A DNA stretch of 14,522 nucleotides from Intrasporangium_A sp039812505. Lineage in GTDB: Bacteria > Actinomycetota > Actinomycetes > Actinomycetales > Dermatophilaceae. The notes under the pieces are model-generated. The model was not told where the DNA came from and made no database searches. It saw nothing but the letters and a program-made list of their open reading frames with translations. The position numbers were made by a program, and so were the translations under genes. Of this stretch, positions 14,094-14,522 are shown in pieces. Within the stretch, counting starts at the first letter, position 1; every line of letters begins with the position of its first letter. The stretch is taken from contig NZ_JBDIAQ010000087.1 in assembly GCF_039812505.1 (NCBI RefSeq), positions 1 to 14,522 of the forward strand, given 5' to 3'.

Positions 14094-14390
14094 ATGCCGC
14101 CCGCCCCCGTGCGCGTCATCCTGCCCGGCCTGCTGCGCGACCTCGTCGGCGGCGTGCCGGAGATCCCGGTCGACGTGTCCGGCGAGACAGTGACGGTGGG
14201 CAGGCTGCTCGACCTGGCGTTCGCCGAACACCGGATCCTCGACGGCAAGGTGCGCGACGAGCGCGGCCGGATCCGCCGACACGTGAAGGTCTTCGTCGAC
14301 GGCGAGGACGTGACCCGCGGTGCGGGCGAGGCCGCCCTCGTGCCGCCCGGCGCCCGCGTGCACATCGTCAACGCCGTGTCGGGCGGGTAG
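14094..14390 (+). CDS. MoaD/ThiS-family ubiquitin-like sulfur carrier
   Basis: A 98-residue beta-grasp protein ending in VSGG, with the free C-terminal Gly97-Gly98 that E1-like enzymes adenylate and thiocarboxylate. Visible family features are VRVILPGLLRDLVGG at the N-terminus, VTVGRLLDLAF in the helix, KVFVDGEDVTR in the middle strands and VPPGARVHIVNAVSGG at the end. Classical members donate sulfur for molybdopterin or thiamine synthesis, but no moaE, moeB or thi gene is in this window. It is therefore better read as a stand-alone carrier or protein modifier linked to the propeller gene upstream. AAGGGG (14082-14087) lies 6 nt before ATG 14094. The stop is followed by 27 bp and then the second 21-bp array. 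Its activating partner must be encoded elsewhere. Confidence 0.88.
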   Translation: MPPAPVRVILPGLLRDLVGGVPEIPVDVSGETVTVGRLLDLAFAEHRILDGKVRDERGRIRRHVKVFVDGEDVTRGAGEAALVPPGARVHIVNAVSGG

Positions 14391-14417
14391 CGGGGGCTCG
14401 CGAGGGACCCGGTTCGC

Positions 14418-14522
14418 ATCGAGAGTGCGCCACTCCCGATCGAAAGTGCGGCAATTCGTGTCGAGAGTGCGCCACTCCCGATCGAAGGTGCCGTGCCTCA
14501 CCTTCGCGTGTGCCGTGGCTCG
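14418..14522. repeat. Second 21-bp-period tandem array, continuing past the window
   Basis: Units begin at 14418, 14439, 14460 and 14481, each 21 bp, with a degenerate fifth at 14502-14522. The first and third are identical over 20 bases (TCGAGAGTGCGCCACTCCCG). The second and fourth are a different, more divergent type, so the array again has a 42-bp dimer structure. The first-type unit contains a small hairpin, GAGTG-CGC-CACTC. Read on the minus strand, units share the CGGGA...GCAC...TCGAT skeleton with the array at 1-207 (about 15 of 21 positions). The two arrays are thus one family in opposite orientations. Confidence 0.9.

Noticed and set aside
13959..14501. Minus-strand open frame reading out of the end array across the MoaD-like gene
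   Set aside because: It is antisense to a clear MoaD/ThiS protein with a Gly-Gly end. Its N-terminus is repeat-derived.

Overview
The window is high-G+C chromosomal DNA with tightly packed genes. Its GTG starts, promoter-proximal (apparently leaderless) starts and core gene order (short methionine-synthase-like gene, ligA, gatC, gatA, gatB) point to an actinomycete. The order resembles the Rv3015c-ligA-gatC-gatA-gatB neighbourhood of Mycobacterium as I remember it. A Micrococcales member such as an Intrasporangiaceae relative is my best guess, from the style of the proteins only. I see no mobile element, CRISPR array, tRNA or rRNA.

Layout. Positions 1-207 are a tandem array of 21-bp units. 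235-1215 (+) encodes a MetE-C-terminal-like protein, convergent with a lipoprotein L,D-transpeptidase (1220-2437, -). After a divergent control region come ligA (2680-4839), gatC (4970-5266), gatA (5345-6871) and gatB (6874-8442), all on +. These supply NAD-dependent DNA ligase and the GatCAB amidotransferase. A long-form glyceraldehyde-3-phosphate dehydrogenase follows (8539-9990, +). It converges on a minus-strand pair: a MOSC-domain protein (11252-11908) and a PQQ-type sugar dehydrogenase lipoprotein (10040-11242). A 31-bp divergent promoter region separates the MOSC gene from a D-2-hydroxyacid dehydrogenase (11940-12872, +). The last genes are a six-Asp-box beta-propeller protein (12997-14076) and a MoaD/ThiS-like ubiquitin-fold protein ending in Gly-Gly (14094-14390), apparently one operon. 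A second array with the same 21-bp period, related in sequence but inverted, begins at 14418 and runs to the window edge.

The coding content is mostly ordinary core metabolism. The most unusual signals are not genes. They are the two related, oppositely oriented 21-bp-period arrays; an over-represented octamer GTATGCCG, which also forms both arms of a 30-bp near-palindrome between gatC and gatA; and a perfect dyad abutting the start of the propeller/MoaD-like operon. That pair, a cytoplasmic propeller with a ubiquitin-like protein, is the best candidate for a little-described functional unit. No stretch over 300 bases lacks a gene.
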